A stretch of 64,000 nt of DNA from an uncultured Clostridia bacterium. Its GTDB lineage: Bacteria > Bacillota > Clostridia > Oscillospirales > Ruminococcaceae. The position numbers and the translations under genes are program-made. The notes under the pieces are model-generated. The model saw only the letters and a program-made list of their open reading frames with translations. It did not search any database and was not told the DNA's origin. This document shows positions 24,091 to 33,694 of the stretch, in pieces. Every line of letters begins with the position of its first letter. Positions within the stretch are counted from its first letter, which is position 1. The stretch covers positions 62,001-126,000 of the forward strand of contig CANDEV010000003.1 in the NCBI GenBank assembly GCA_947383835.1. Reading direction: 5' to 3'.

Positions 24091-25602
24091 ATGTGTTCAG
24101 AAAAAAATATCCATACCGCTGTCCGCAAGCTCGTTTGCTACGGACTTGAAAACGGTCTCATCTCTGCCGAGGACAGAATTTTTTCCGCAAACGCCCTGTG
24201 CGAGGCGCTTCACATCGACGACTACGACCCGCCTGAGGAGAACTTTACCAAGGTAGAGCTTGAACCTGTTTTAAAAGAGCTTCTGGACTATGCCGTCCAA
24301 AAAAATATTATTGAGGACAGTATCGTCTACCGCGACCTTTTTGACACCAAGCTTATGGGCTGTATAACTCCACGCCCCTCCGAGGTCATTAATAAATTCA
24401 GAGATATCTACAGCAGGAAGTCCCCTGCCGCGGCAACGGATTACTACTATAAGCTAAGCTGCGATTCGGATTACATCCGCCGCTACCGTATTGCCAAGGA
24501 CGTTAAATGGACTGCCGAGACCGAATACGGCACTCTTGATGTTACCATAAATCTTTCAAAGCCGGAAAAAGACCCCAAGGCTATCGCCGCGGCTTTAAAC
24601 GCAAAACAAAGCGGCTACCCAAAATGTATGCTATGCGAGGAAAACGTGGGCTATGCGGGACGGGTCAACCACCCTGCCAGACAAAACCACCGCATTATCC
24701 CCGTGAAGATAAACGGCGAACGCTGGTGCTTGCAGTACTCCCCTTACGTCTACTATAATGAGCACTGCATTTTGCTGAACAGCGTCCACACCCCAATGAA
24801 GATAGACCGCTCCGCTTTCGGCAAGCTTTTTGATTTTGTGGAGCAATTCCCCCACTACTTTATCGGTTCAAACGCCGACCTGCCCATAGTAGGCGGTTCT
24901 ATCCTCACTCATGAGCACTTTCAGGGGGGACGTTACACCTTTGCAATGGCTTCCGCGCCAATTGAGGAAAATTACGTTATCCCCGACTATAAGGACGTTG
25001 AGGTGGGACGTGTAAAATGGCCAATGTCGGTGTTGCGGCTAAGGTGCGGAGATTATGAACGGCTTGTGGACTTAGGCGACAGGATACTCCAAAAATGGAG
25101 AAACTACTCCGATGAAAGCGCATTTGTTTTTGCGGAGACGGACGGAGTACCTCACAATACGATCACTCCCATAGCAAGAAAAAGCGGAGGCTGCTATGAG
25201 CTTGACCTTGTTCTCCGCAACAACATAACCACCGATGAGCACCCGCTGGGAGTTTTCCACCCCCATGAAGAACTGCACCACATCAAGAAAGAAAATATCG
25301 GACTTATCGAGGTAATGGGGCTTGCGGTACTCCCCGCACGTCTGAAAGGCGAAATGGAGAAGCTTGCGGAGGTGCTTGTGAACAAGGGCATTGACGCGGT
25401 CCGCAGCGATCCCGACCTTGAAAAACACGCCGACTGGGCGGAGGATTTTTCCGCAAAACGCGAAATAACCGCAGAGAACGTGAACGACGTTATCCGTGAG
25501 GAGATAGGCATTGTATTTGCCAAGGTCCTCGAACACGCGGGCGTTTTCAAACGCACATCAAAGGGTATTGCTGCGTTTGGACGGTTTGTTTCCACAATAT
25601 GA
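24091..25602 (+). CDS. galT: UDP-glucose-hexose-1-phosphate uridylyltransferase (Firmicute type)
   Basis: 503 residues, the length of the class found in Bacillota rather than the ~350-residue E. coli enzyme. Characteristic stretches are CITPRPSEVINKF, SGYPKCMLCEENVGYAGR, YVYYNEHCILLNS and the active-site region GGSILTHEHFQGGRYTF, with histidines that include the uridylylated one. It swaps UMP between UDP-glucose and galactose-1-phosphate in the Leloir pathway. galK and galE are not adjacent, so regulation is likely by its own promoter. Confidence 0.95.
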   Translation: MCSEKNIHTAVRKLVCYGLENGLISAEDRIFSANALCEALHIDDYDPPEENFTKVELEPVLKELLDYAVQKNIIEDSIVYRDLFDTKLMGCITPRPSEVINKFRDIYSRKSPAAATDYYYKLSCDSDYIRRYRIAKDVKWTAETEYGTLDVTINLSKPEKDPKAIAAALNAKQSGYPKCMLCEENVGYAGRVNHPARQNHRIIPVKINGERWCLQYSPYVYYNEHCILLNSVHTPMKIDRSAFGKLFDFVEQFPHYFIGSNADLPIVGGSILTHEHFQGGRYTFAMASAPIEENYVIPDYKDVEVGRVKWPMSVLRLRCGDYERLVDLGDRILQKWRNYSDESAFVFAETDGVPHNTITPIARKSGGCYELDLVLRNNITTDEHPLGVFHPHEELHHIKKENIGLIEVMGLAVLPARLKGEMEKLAEVLVNKGIDAVRSDPDLEKHADWAEDFSAKREITAENVNDVIREEIGIVFAKVLEHAGVFKRTSKGIAAFGRFVSTI

Positions 25603-25605
25603 ACA

Positions 25606-25650
25606 AAAATACCACAGCTTATTTGTACAAAAAGCTGTGGTATTTTCTTT
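25606..25650 (+). terminator. galT terminator
   Basis: AAAATACCACAGCTT and AAGCTGTGGTATTTT arms followed by CTTT. Confidence 0.85.
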
Positions 25651-25671
25651 AAAAAGTTGTGCGGTTTTAAC

Positions 25672-25701
25672 TTGTAAAAATCAGCAAAATTAGTGTATAA
25701 T
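25672..25701 (+). promoter_or_regulatory. Promoter of the MATE / amidohydrolase operon
   Basis: TTGTAA (25672-25677), 18 bp, TATAAT (25696-25701). Confidence 0.65.
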
Positions 25702-25731
25702 ATTTGTAGAAAACTTTGAAAGGGTATTTTT

Positions 25732-27108
25732 ATGATCACTGATTTAACCAAAGGAAAACCCTCGTCGCTTTTGTGGCGGTTCACACTGCCGCTGCTTATA
25801 AGCATTATTTTTCAGCAGATGTACAATATCTGCGACAGCATGATAGCGGGAAATTTTGTCGGCTCAACTCCTGCCGAGGGGGAGCTTGCCCTTGCCGCAG
25901 TGGGAGCGTCCTACCCTGTGACAATGCTGTTTATCCAGGTCGCAAACGGTATAAACTCAGGCTGCGCCGTGGTGATATCACAGCTCTTCGGGGCAAAGGA
26001 ATACGTCCGCATGAAAACGGCAGTCTCAACATCAATAATAGCAACGCTGGCGATCGCGGCTGTTCTTACCGCTGCGGGACTGCTCTGCTGCGAGCCGATA
26101 ATGATCGCACTGAACACCGACGAAGCCTGCTTTGCCGACGCGGTCCTGTATCTTCAGATATACATAGGCGGACTTATCTTCCTGTTCCTTTACAATGTCT
26201 GCACAGGCATTTTTACGGCTCTGGGAGACTCCAGAACTCCGCTTATATTTCTCATCGCCTCCTCGGTGGGGAACATTATTCTCGACCTTATTATGGTTAT
26301 CCCTATGCAAATGGGAGTTGCGGGCGTAGCTTGGGCGACCTTTATCGCGCAGGGAGCCTCCGCAGTCCTTGCAGCGGCAACGCTGTTCTTCCGCCTTAAA
26401 AAGATAAGCACAGCTCACAGAAGCCCGAAATTTTCTCCCCATATGCTTAAAACGATCAGCAAGATAGCTGTCCCCACAATTTGTCAGCAAAGCTTTGTAT
26501 CGGTGGGAAATCTTCTGATACAGGGTCTTGTAAACGACATGGGCTCGGCGGTGCTGGCGGGGTACTCCGCGGCAATAAAGCTGAACACCTTTGCGGTAAA
26601 CATCATGGCGTGTATTTCAAACGGCATAAGCTCCTTTACGGCGCAGAATATCGGCGCGGGCAAATCGGAGCGAGTACCAAAGGGCTATAGAGCGGGAGTC
26701 GTTTTCACGGTGATATGCCTGATACCGTTCCTTGTATGCTATCTGTTCTTTGCCGACAATATGATAGGACTTTTCTCGAAAGAACCCTCCGCAGAAGCCT
26801 TGCAGACGGGAGCGTCCTTCCTGCGGGCGGCAACGCCGTTCTATATAGTTTTGGGAATAAAGCTGATTTCGGACGGCGTTCTCCGCGGCGCGGGAGCAAT
26901 GAAGTCATTCATGGCTGCAACCTTCAGCGACCTTCTGCTGCGTGTGATATTGGCGTATATACTTGTACCGAATATCGGCTTCAGCGGCTTCCTGTGGGCA
27001 TGGCCTATAGGCTGGGGACTTTCCGCGGCGATGTCCTTTTGGTTCTACTTCCGCGGAAACTGGCGCAGCACGGCGTTTTCAGGTTCGCTCGGCAAGACAG
27101 TAAAATAA
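25732..27108 (+). CDS. MATE-family efflux transporter
   Basis: 458 residues with about twelve membrane helices in two homologous halves. The start LTKGKPSSLLWRFTLPLLIS, FQQMYNICDSMIAGNFVG, GINSGCAVVISQLFGA and the second-half QSFVSVGNLLIQGLVN, ISSFTAQNIGAGK are typical of MATE exporters (MepA/DinF-like). They use Na+ or H+ gradients to export cationic compounds; substrate unknown. AAAGGG precedes the ATG. The amidohydrolase follows after 15 bases. Confidence 0.92.
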   Translation: MITDLTKGKPSSLLWRFTLPLLISIIFQQMYNICDSMIAGNFVGSTPAEGELALAAVGASYPVTMLFIQVANGINSGCAVVISQLFGAKEYVRMKTAVSTSIIATLAIAAVLTAAGLLCCEPIMIALNTDEACFADAVLYLQIYIGGLIFLFLYNVCTGIFTALGDSRTPLIFLIASSVGNIILDLIMVIPMQMGVAGVAWATFIAQGASAVLAAATLFFRLKKISTAHRSPKFSPHMLKTISKIAVPTICQQSFVSVGNLLIQGLVNDMGSAVLAGYSAAIKLNTFAVNIMACISNGISSFTAQNIGAGKSERVPKGYRAGVVFTVICLIPFLVCYLFFADNMIGLFSKEPSAEALQTGASFLRAATPFYIVLGIKLISDGVLRGAGAMKSFMAATFSDLLLRVILAYILVPNIGFSGFLWAWPIGWGLSAAMSFWFYFRGNWRSTAFSGSLGKTVK

Positions 27109-27123
27109 TTTTGGAGGAAAAAA

Positions 27124-27924
27124 ATGAATAACAGTAATCTTATAATCGACGCACACGCACACATTTTCCCCGATAAAATAGCCCAAAAGGCCGTTGCGGG
27201 AATCGGGAGCTTTTACAACGGACTTGTCATGCACTATGACGGAACTGCCGAGACACTTATAAAAGCGGGCGCAGAGGCGGGAATACAAAAATTTATCGTC
27301 CAGTCCGTAGCGACCGTCCCCGAACAGGTGGAAAGCATTAATAATTTTATTGCGGAAAGCGTAAAAAAATATCCGGACAATTTTATTGGCTTTGCAGCAA
27401 TGCACCCCGATCACCCGAATATTGAAAGGGAAATTGAACGTGCCGTCTCGCTGGGACTTAAAGGCGTGAAAATTCACCCCGATTTCCAGCGGTTCTGTAT
27501 TGATGATGAAAAGGCTATGAAAATTTACGAGACGATCGAGGGCAGGCTGCCGATTTTGATACACACCGGTGACAGCCGCTACCAATGGTCGAAGCCCGCG
27601 CGGCTTGTTAAAGTCCTTGAAGCATTCCCAAAGCTGGACGTTATCGCCGCCCATTTCGGCGGCTGGTCGGAATGGGACGACGCAGCAAAAGCGCTCGGCG
27701 GAAAACGTCTTTGGGTGGACACTTCAAGCTCTCTTTATGCCATGTCACCCAAACGCGCGCGGGAGCTTATCGACATTTTCGGTGTGGAAAACGTCCTTTT
27801 CGGCACGGACTACCCCATGTGGCAGCCGAAGACCGAGCTTGAAATGATCGACAAAATAGAGCTTACCGAAAAAGAGCGGGAAATGATTTTTCACAAAAAC
27901 GCGGAAAGATTGCTGAAAATGTAA
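27124..27924 (+). CDS. Amidohydrolase-family metal-dependent hydrolase (TIM barrel)
   Basis: 266 residues. N-terminal metal motif IDAHAHIFPDK (HxH), then GVKIHPDFQRF, ILIHTGDS, VIAAHFGGW and the late aspartate region NVLFGTDYPMW. The set matches Amidohydro_2 (ACMSD/4-oxalomesaconate-hydratase-like) enzymes, which hydrolyse or decarboxylate small ring or acyl substrates at a metal centre. Exact substrate unknown. Strong GGAGG ribosome site; probably co-transcribed with the MATE exporter and ended by the terminator after it. Confidence 0.85.
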   Translation: MNNSNLIIDAHAHIFPDKIAQKAVAGIGSFYNGLVMHYDGTAETLIKAGAEAGIQKFIVQSVATVPEQVESINNFIAESVKKYPDNFIGFAAMHPDHPNIEREIERAVSLGLKGVKIHPDFQRFCIDDEKAMKIYETIEGRLPILIHTGDSRYQWSKPARLVKVLEAFPKLDVIAAHFGGWSEWDDAAKALGGKRLWVDTSSSLYAMSPKRARELIDIFGVENVLFGTDYPMWQPKTELEMIDKIELTEKEREMIFHKNAERLLKM

Positions 27925-27926
27925 AA

Positions 27927-27963
27927 AAGGTCGGAGAACGCGGCAAAACGTTTCTCCGACCTT
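27927..27963 (+). terminator. Terminator after the amidohydrolase
   Basis: AAGGTCGGAGAA and TTCTCCGACCTT arms. The next base pairs begin a MITE-like element. Confidence 0.8.
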
Positions 27964-27964
27964 A

Positions 27965-28065
27965 TACTAATTTCCGTCTGAAAAGCGTTTAAAAAATCAA
28001 GCAAAAATTTGCGTATATGATTTTTGCGCAGATTTTTTAACTACACTTTTGGACAGAAATTAGTA
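27965..28065 (+). repeat. MITE-like palindromic element, subfamily A, copy 3
   Basis: 101 bp, exactly as long as the copy at 8607 and about 94% identical by eye. Left TACTAATTTCCGTCTGAAAA, right TTTTGGACAGAAATTAGTA. Flanked by TTA on both sides; it lies between a terminator and the 3' end of the Rrf2 gene. Confidence 0.95.
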
Positions 28066-28078
28066 TTATGTATTTTTG

Positions 28079-28471
28079 TCAAAACTTGTCAAACGTGTAG
28101 GACGCCAGCTTTTTGTCAACCTCGGCGGAAATTTGATTAAATATGCACCGATATTTGCAGCTTCCCGACATACCGCGGTTACAGTCGTAATCCTCTGAAA
28201 GACAGCGGCTTAGGCAGTATTTCCCCTCAACAGTCTCGATAACGTCCTTCAGAGAGATATCCTCGGGCTTTCGGGCAAGCTCATAGCCGCCCTGCGTACC
28301 CTTAAAGGACTTTACAATGCCGCTTGCAACAAGCTTCCGCAGGATTTTCAGCGCAAACCGCAGCGTTACGCCTGTTTGTTCCGAAATGCTTTTCGCGTCG
28401 ATACGCCCGTTTGAATGGGCTATGCAGTCAACAATGCGGACGGCGTAATCCGCCTCCAACGTAATAAACAT
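28079..28471 (-). CDS. Rrf2-family transcriptional regulator
   Basis: 130 residues. Winged helix with the family start LEADYAVRIVDCIAHS, then ISEQTGVTLRFALKILRKLVASGIV and GTQGGYELAR. The C-terminal half has five cysteines (YCLSRC, YDCNRG, GSCKYRC), in the place where IscR/NsrR/RirA-type members bind an Fe-S cluster, though spacing differs from IscR. Likely a redox, iron or nitric-oxide sensor; no target gene is adjacent in an obvious way. Confidence 0.87.
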   Translation of the reverse strand: MFITLEADYAVRIVDCIAHSNGRIDAKSISEQTGVTLRFALKILRKLVASGIVKSFKGTQGGYELARKPEDISLKDVIETVEGKYCLSRCLSEDYDCNRGMSGSCKYRCIFNQISAEVDKKLASYTFDKF

Positions 28472-28599
28472 AAAATAATCACCTTTTAGAGATCAGAAAA
28501 TAAAAATCAGGATTTTTAATTCGCCCATTGCCAGGGGCTTGAAAAATTTAATTATGCCGTATCTCAATTTGGGGTAGAACAATGTGCAGCTCAGTCTGA

Positions 28600-29679
28600 T
28601 CAGTCGAGGAAGTCCTTGACCTTCTTGCTTCTGCTTGGGTGGCGCAGCTTACGAAGAGCCTTTGCCTCTATCTGCCTGATACGCTCCCGTGTAACGTTGA
28701 ACTCCTTGCCAACTTCTTCCAAGGTGCGGCTTCTGCCGTCCTCCAAGCCGAAACGCAGTCTAAGCACTTTTTCTTCCCGTTCCGTAAGAGTAGAGAGCAC
28801 CTCGCCGATCTGCTCCTTTAAAAGAATAAGCGAAGCAGCCTCCGCAGGGGCGGGCGCGTCGTCATCGGGGATAAAGTCTCCCAAATGGCTGTCCTCCTCC
28901 TCGCCTATAGGCGTTTCAAGAGATACCGGGTCTTGTGCGATCCTCATTATTTCCCGAACACGTTCAACAGGCATTTCAATAAAATCGGCTATTTCCTCCG
29001 GGGACGGATCGTGACCGTTCTGATGCAGGAGCTGACTTGAAGCCTTTTTGACCTTGGTGATTGTTTCCACCATATGGACAGGTATGCGGATAGTCCTCGC
29101 TTGGTCGGCGATAGCCCTTGTGATAGCCTGACGTATCCACCATGTTGCGTATGTGGAGAACTTGAAGCCCTTTGTGTGATCAAACTTTTCCACAGCCTTT
29201 ATCAGACCCAGATTGCCCTCCTGAATAAGGTCGAGGAACTGCATTCCCCTGCCCACATAGCGCTTTGCAATGGATACAACCAAACGCAGATTTGCCTCCG
29301 AAAGGCGCTTTCTCGCCTTTGGATCGCCCTGCGCCATGCGTTCCGCAAGCTCGATCTCCTCCTCTGCGGTAAGCAGCGGCACCCGTCCGATCTCCTTGAG
29401 ATAAATTTTAACAGGGTCGTCGATAGCAATACCCTCTGTTGAAAGCGAAAGCTCAAGATCGTCCGCCGTAGCGTCCAATGGTATGGACAGGTCGGTGTCA
29501 ATGCTGAAATCCTCGATTATTTCAATATTAAGGCTGCTGCAATTATCGTAGAACGCCTCCATTTGGTCAACGTCGTACTCCAGCTCCTCCAAAACATCGG
29601 TAATTTCCTTTGTTGAAAGCTTTCCGCTGGCTTTTCCCTGCTCCATAAGGCTTTCGATTGATCTTTTTCCATTTGACAT
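28600..29679 (-). CDS. rpoD: Primary RNA polymerase sigma factor (sigma-70/SigA)
   Basis: 359 residues. Short N-terminal region 1.1-like part, region 1.2 DDPVKIYLKEIGRVPLL, region 2 ANLRLVVSIAKRYVGRGMQF then LDLIQEGNLGLIKAVEKFD and YATWWIRQAITRAI, region 3 with IPVHMVETI, and region 4.2 SRTLEEVGKEFNVTRERIRQ. This is the housekeeping factor, in agreement with the -35/-10 sites seen across the window. It is the last gene of the dgt-dnaG-rpoD operon, 18 bases after dnaG. Confidence 0.97.
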   Translation of the reverse strand: MSNGKRSIESLMEQGKASGKLSTKEITDVLEELEYDVDQMEAFYDNCSSLNIEIIEDFSIDTDLSIPLDATADDLELSLSTEGIAIDDPVKIYLKEIGRVPLLTAEEEIELAERMAQGDPKARKRLSEANLRLVVSIAKRYVGRGMQFLDLIQEGNLGLIKAVEKFDHTKGFKFSTYATWWIRQAITRAIADQARTIRIPVHMVETITKVKKASSQLLHQNGHDPSPEEIADFIEMPVERVREIMRIAQDPVSLETPIGEEEDSHLGDFIPDDDAPAPAEAASLILLKEQIGEVLSTLTEREEKVLRLRFGLEDGRSRTLEEVGKEFNVTRERIRQIEAKALRKLRHPSRSKKVKDFLD

Positions 29680-29697
29680 AAATTGTCAGTCCTTCCT

Positions 29698-31440
29698 TTA
29701 CTTCTTGCTCTTTAAACTTTGCATATATTTTAAAAACTCATCATCAGAAAAATCTGCTGCCTTTTTATGATCATCATCTGAAAGCAAAATTTTAATAAAA
29801 TCTTCAACAGCAGTTCTATTAATATTTACATCTTTACTATTGACTGCAATTTCAGTTATTTTGCCCATTTCGTCGGCAGTAAATTCACTTTGCAGAGAAA
29901 GAATATCATAAAAACACGAGTTTTTTATCTTTTCGAGTATTTTTTCATACACTTTTTTGTTGAATTCGGTCGCAAATCTTTCGGCTGGCAGCCGTGCGGC
30001 GATATCCTCCGCCTCCTCGGGATTTTCCGCAAGATATGCGATTATCCCGCGCTCCGCCTTGAATTTCTTCGGGTGGCGGTACGAATCGGGATTTGACTTG
30101 TATCGGTTTTGGAATGTCCGTATCTCGTTCCATTCCTGCTTTTTGTTTGAATTTATCCGTCTTTTTATAATGCCGTTTACCTGCTGCACCAGCATTTCCT
30201 TTTGAACTTTATTTTCGTCGGCGATCTTGCCGATATAGACCTCCCGCTCGATTGGCGAGCTGATGTCCGCAAGAACGTTTACGCATTTTTTCAGGTACTC
30301 GACCTTACCCTGATCGGTGGAAATATCCAGCCCTATCCTGCATTTATCAAGCTCAAACTCTATAGCCCCTCCCGATTTGTCAAGGAGCTGTTTAAACCGC
30401 AGCGCGCCGAATTTTTTTATGTACTCGTCCGGGTCTTTTGCGCCCTCCATGCGGATGATTTTGGTGCGGACGCCAACCTCAGAAAGCAGGTTTATCGCCT
30501 TGTGAGTGGCGTTCTGTCCCGCTCCGTCCGAGTCGTAGGCAATAATAATTTCCTCCGCGTACTGGGACATAAGCCGTGCCTGCTCCTGTGTAAGAGCCGT
30601 GCCGAGGGTTGCAACAACATTCTCAAAGCCCGCCTGATTTACGGCGATAACGTCCATGTAGCCCTCTGCAAGTATAAGCCGCTTTTCTTCGGTCTTTTTT
30701 GCAAAATTCATTGAGAAAAGATTTCGGCTTTTTTTGAACACAGGAGTGTCGGAGCTGTTAAGATACTTGGGACCCTCCCCGTCGATAACTCTGCCGCCGA
30801 AAGCGATAACGTTCCCCCGCAAATCAATTATGGGGAACATCACCCTGTCCCGAAACTGATCGTATAAGCCGCCGTTTTTCGCCCTGCCGCACAGGTTCGC
30901 CGCAATAAGCTCTTCCTCGGAGTATCCCTTTGAACGGAGAAAATTTTCCAAACCGTGCCAATCATCGGCAGCATAGCCTAAACCGTATTTTGTAATGGTT
31001 GCGGCGGAAAGCTGACGTTCCGCAAAATATCTGCGCCCCTTTTCACCTTTGGGGGAATGGGTCAGCGTGTCGAAAAAATACCTTGCGGCGGTGCGGTTTA
31101 TCTCCAGTATCCTCGCCTTTATTCGGGAGCCTTCGCTGTTTCCCGCGTCGTCCGGCATTGTCATGCCCGCTCTGTCGGCAAGGAACTTTATTGCCTCCAC
31201 ATAGTCGAGATTTTCTATCTTCATTACAAAGGTTATAACATCTCCGCCCGCGCCGCAGCCGAAGCAGAAGAAGCTGTTAGTGTCGTTATATATCACGCAG
31301 GACGGCGATTTCTCCGAATGGAACGGACAGAGACAAACGCTGTTCCTGCCCTGTCTTTTCAGGCTGACATAGCTTGACATAACGCTGTCTATTGGATTGT
31401 TCTGTTTCAGCTCCAAAATAAATTGGTCGGGGAATGCCAT
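29698..31440 (-). CDS. dnaG: DNA primase
   Basis: 580 residues. N-terminal CHC2 zinc finger (CLCPFHSEKSPSC, FFCFGCGAGGD), catalytic core with the TOPRIM motifs LAEGYMDVIAVNQAGF and IIIAYDSDGAGQNATHKA, and a C-terminal helicase-binding region ending KYMQSLKSKK. It makes RNA primers for lagging-strand synthesis. The dgt stop and the dnaG start overlap by one base (TAATG). The C-terminal third is more A/T-rich than the rest, as is common for this fast-evolving domain. Confidence 0.96.
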   Translation of the reverse strand: MAFPDQFILELKQNNPIDSVMSSYVSLKRQGRNSVCLCPFHSEKSPSCVIYNDTNSFFCFGCGAGGDVITFVMKIENLDYVEAIKFLADRAGMTMPDDAGNSEGSRIKARILEINRTAARYFFDTLTHSPKGEKGRRYFAERQLSAATITKYGLGYAADDWHGLENFLRSKGYSEEELIAANLCGRAKNGGLYDQFRDRVMFPIIDLRGNVIAFGGRVIDGEGPKYLNSSDTPVFKKSRNLFSMNFAKKTEEKRLILAEGYMDVIAVNQAGFENVVATLGTALTQEQARLMSQYAEEIIIAYDSDGAGQNATHKAINLLSEVGVRTKIIRMEGAKDPDEYIKKFGALRFKQLLDKSGGAIEFELDKCRIGLDISTDQGKVEYLKKCVNVLADISSPIEREVYIGKIADENKVQKEMLVQQVNGIIKRRINSNKKQEWNEIRTFQNRYKSNPDSYRHPKKFKAERGIIAYLAENPEEAEDIAARLPAERFATEFNKKVYEKILEKIKNSCFYDILSLQSEFTADEMGKITEIAVNSKDVNINRTAVEDFIKILLSDDDHKKAADFSDDEFLKYMQSLKSKK

Positions 31441-32432
31441 TAATTTTTCCAGCCTTTCGGGATAAACAGTTCGTTGTACATATTCACGGCGTACACGTCG
31501 GTCATGCCCGCTATATAGTCGCAGACCGCCCGCTCTTTATCAAATCTTGCCATGATTTTTTTATACTCCTCCGGGAGCTTGTCGGGGTGCTTCAAAAAGT
31601 AGGTGTAAAGCCGCTCTATCAACGCCTTAGCCTTAGCTTCCTCAGCCTTTGCAACAGAATTTCTGTACACATTGTCAAACATAAACGCCCGCAGCTCGTC
31701 GTGGGCTTTTTGTACCTCTCCGCTCATGTGAATGTCCGTCACGCCATTGTCTACTATTGATGTTATAAGCGTTGTGATCCTCGCGCTTTTGCTGTGCCCC
31801 AGCACCTTTGTGGCAGCGCTCGGCAGGTCCTCCTCCTTAAGCATACCCGCTCGTATCGCGTCGTCAATGTCGTGGTTGATGTAAGCGATCTTATCAGCCA
31901 GACGGACGATATAACCCTCTTTTGTTACCGCAGTTTTATTTGTGTGGCAGGCAATGCCGTTCTTCACTTCATATGTAAGGTTCAGACCCTTGCCGTTGTT
32001 TTCTATGTAGTCCACAACTCTTACGCTTTGCAGATAATGCTTGAAGCCGTAGGGACATATCTCGTTGAGGATATTCTCTCCCGAGTGACCGAATGGCGTG
32101 TGTCCCAGATCGTGCCCCAGCGCAATAGCCTCCGTCAAGTCCTCGTTCAGGCGGAACGCCCGCGAGATAGTCCTGGCAATTTGGGAAACCTCCAGAGTAT
32201 GGGTTAGCCGCGTTCTGTAATGGTCGCCTACAGGAGAAAGAAAGACCTGTGTTTTCTGCTTCAGCCGCCTAAAGGAATTGCAGTGGAGTATCCTGTCCCT
32301 GTCCCGCTGAAATTCAGTCCTTAGGGGACATTTTGACTCTTTTCTGACGCGCCTGCCCGTACCCTTTGATGTGCAGGCGTCCTCGCAAAGCGAGCCAAGC
32401 TCCATAATTTCGGTTTGTTCACGAATAGTCAT
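31440..32432 (-). CDS. dgt: Deoxyguanosinetriphosphate triphosphohydrolase-like HD protein
   Basis: 330 residues from ATG 32432, seven bases after CGGAGGA; an upstream ATG at 32453 lies before the ribosome site. The HD motifs are RTRLTHTLEVSQIAR and ALGHDLGHTPFGHSGE, with HDIDDAI later, as in dNTP triphosphohydrolases that split dNTPs into nucleoside and triphosphate. Position ahead of dnaG and rpoD, with overlap to dnaG, is common in Clostridia. Confidence 0.93.
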   Translation of the reverse strand: MTIREQTEIMELGSLCEDACTSKGTGRRVRKESKCPLRTEFQRDRDRILHCNSFRRLKQKTQVFLSPVGDHYRTRLTHTLEVSQIARTISRAFRLNEDLTEAIALGHDLGHTPFGHSGENILNEICPYGFKHYLQSVRVVDYIENNGKGLNLTYEVKNGIACHTNKTAVTKEGYIVRLADKIAYINHDIDDAIRAGMLKEEDLPSAATKVLGHSKSARITTLITSIVDNGVTDIHMSGEVQKAHDELRAFMFDNVYRNSVAKAEEAKAKALIERLYTYFLKHPDKLPEEYKKIMARFDKERAVCDYIAGMTDVYAVNMYNELFIPKGWKN

Positions 32433-32585
32433 AGACGTTCCTCCGTTCTGCAAATTTCCCCGATATTTTTCTTTCTTTAATTATATATACAAATCAAAAG
32501 CCAAAAAACCCTTTTTTTCTTAGAAAGTTTGTAGCATTGCACAATATTTTTTGTGCTTTTAAGTAATTTTGCACATAACATTCTC

Positions 32586-33212
32586 CTATGCAAAATTTTC
32601 GTACCGTTCATCAAGCTGTTCAAAGGTCACAGCTCCGTTGGCAATATCGGTGATCCTTTCCACAAATTTTTCCACGGAATTTTTCTTGACGATAAGTTTT
32701 ACCGTAACATTTTCCGCAAAATCCGTGTCCAGTACCTTTGCCTCAAATTCGGGGATAACGTGACCTATTTTTCCGTACAAATTATAGTCCACCGTAACGT
32801 TTACAGGTCTGCACCTGCACATAATAAGTTTTTCCGCCGCATCTACAGCAATTTTCGCGCTGTGGGAGTACGCCCGAACAAGTCCTCCTCCGCCAAGGAG
32901 AATACCGCCGAAATAACGGGTAACAACACAGCACACGTCGGTAAGCTCCTCCTTTGTCAGAACGTTCAGCACAGGCATACCCGCCGTACCCTGCGGTTCT
33001 CCGTCGTCGGAATACCCCGAAGTATTCCCCTCCCGCACAATATACGCGTAAACATTGTGGGCAGCCTTGCGATGTTTTGAACGAATTTCATTTATGAAAT
33101 CAACAGCTTCCTCGGAGGTCTCAACGTGCTTTATATAGCCGATAAACTCGGATTTTTTTTCGGTAAAGGAAGCCTCCGCAAGACCTTTTATCGTAGAATA
33201 ATCGCCGCCCAT
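32586..33212 (-). CDS. YigZ/IMPACT-family protein
   Basis: 208 residues from ATG 33212 (GGAG upstream). The YigZ signature is present: KKSEFIGYI, KHRKAAHNVYAY, SDDGEPQGTAGMPVL, VTRYFGGILLGGGGLVRAYS. A C-terminal ferredoxin-like domain follows. The IMPACT family regulates translation-related kinases in eukaryotes; the bacterial role is unsettled. The 150-base gap to dgt holds a GCACAA/TTGTGC hairpin (about 32540) but no gene. Confidence 0.9.
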   Translation of the reverse strand: MGGDYSTIKGLAEASFTEKKSEFIGYIKHVETSEEAVDFINEIRSKHRKAAHNVYAYIVREGNTSGYSDDGEPQGTAGMPVLNVLTKEELTDVCCVVTRYFGGILLGGGGLVRAYSHSAKIAVDAAEKLIMCRCRPVNVTVDYNLYGKIGHVIPEFEAKVLDTDFAENVTVKLIVKKNSVEKFVERITDIANGAVTFEQLDERYENFA

Positions 33213-33307
33213 AAAAGCACTCCGTTTCCAAATCGTTACAAACAGCAAAAAATAAGTCCGCGCAAAGGTACGACAGTCAAACCGTCAACCTAAACGCAGA
33301 CTCATGA

Positions 33308-33511
33308 TTACTTATCCATACCAAAACGCTTTTTAAATCTGTCAACACGACCGCCCGTATCAACAAGCTTCTGTTTGCCTGTGTAGAAGGGGTGGCACTT
33401 GGAACAAATTTCAACTCTGATATTCTCCTTAGTGGAGCGAGTCTTGATCACATTACCGCAAGCGCAGGTAATAGTGGTCTCCTTGTAATCGGGGTGGATT
33501 CCCTCTTTCAT
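33308..33511 (-). CDS. rpmE: 50S ribosomal protein L31
   Basis: 67 residues, KEGIHPDYKETTITCACGNV, then VEICSKCHPFYTGKQKLVDT. The CxC...CxxC cysteines show the zinc-binding form, so this is the zinc-replete paralogue. Single-gene unit with a strong promoter. Confidence 0.97.
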   Translation of the reverse strand: MKEGIHPDYKETTITCACGNVIKTRSTKENIRVEICSKCHPFYTGKQKLVDTGGRVDRFKKRFGMDK

Positions 33512-33606
33512 GATAACACCTCATTTCCTCCAATATTATATGATCGCATAGCAGCCCATCACATAGTATCGGACAGTAGTGCTACAAAAATCACTTACAG
33601 AAGTAC

Positions 33607-33635
33607 ATTATACCACAGCCTGCGCCTTTTGTCAA
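33607..33635 (-). promoter_or_regulatory. rpmE promoter
   Basis: Minus strand TTGACA (33630-33635), 17 bp, TATAAT (33607-33612): nearly perfect consensus, suiting a ribosomal protein gene. Confidence 0.9.
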
Positions 33636-33694
33636 TATATTTTTTCAAAAACTACGCAAAAATATGCAAAGCCGCCGAAAGGCAAATGAAGCTG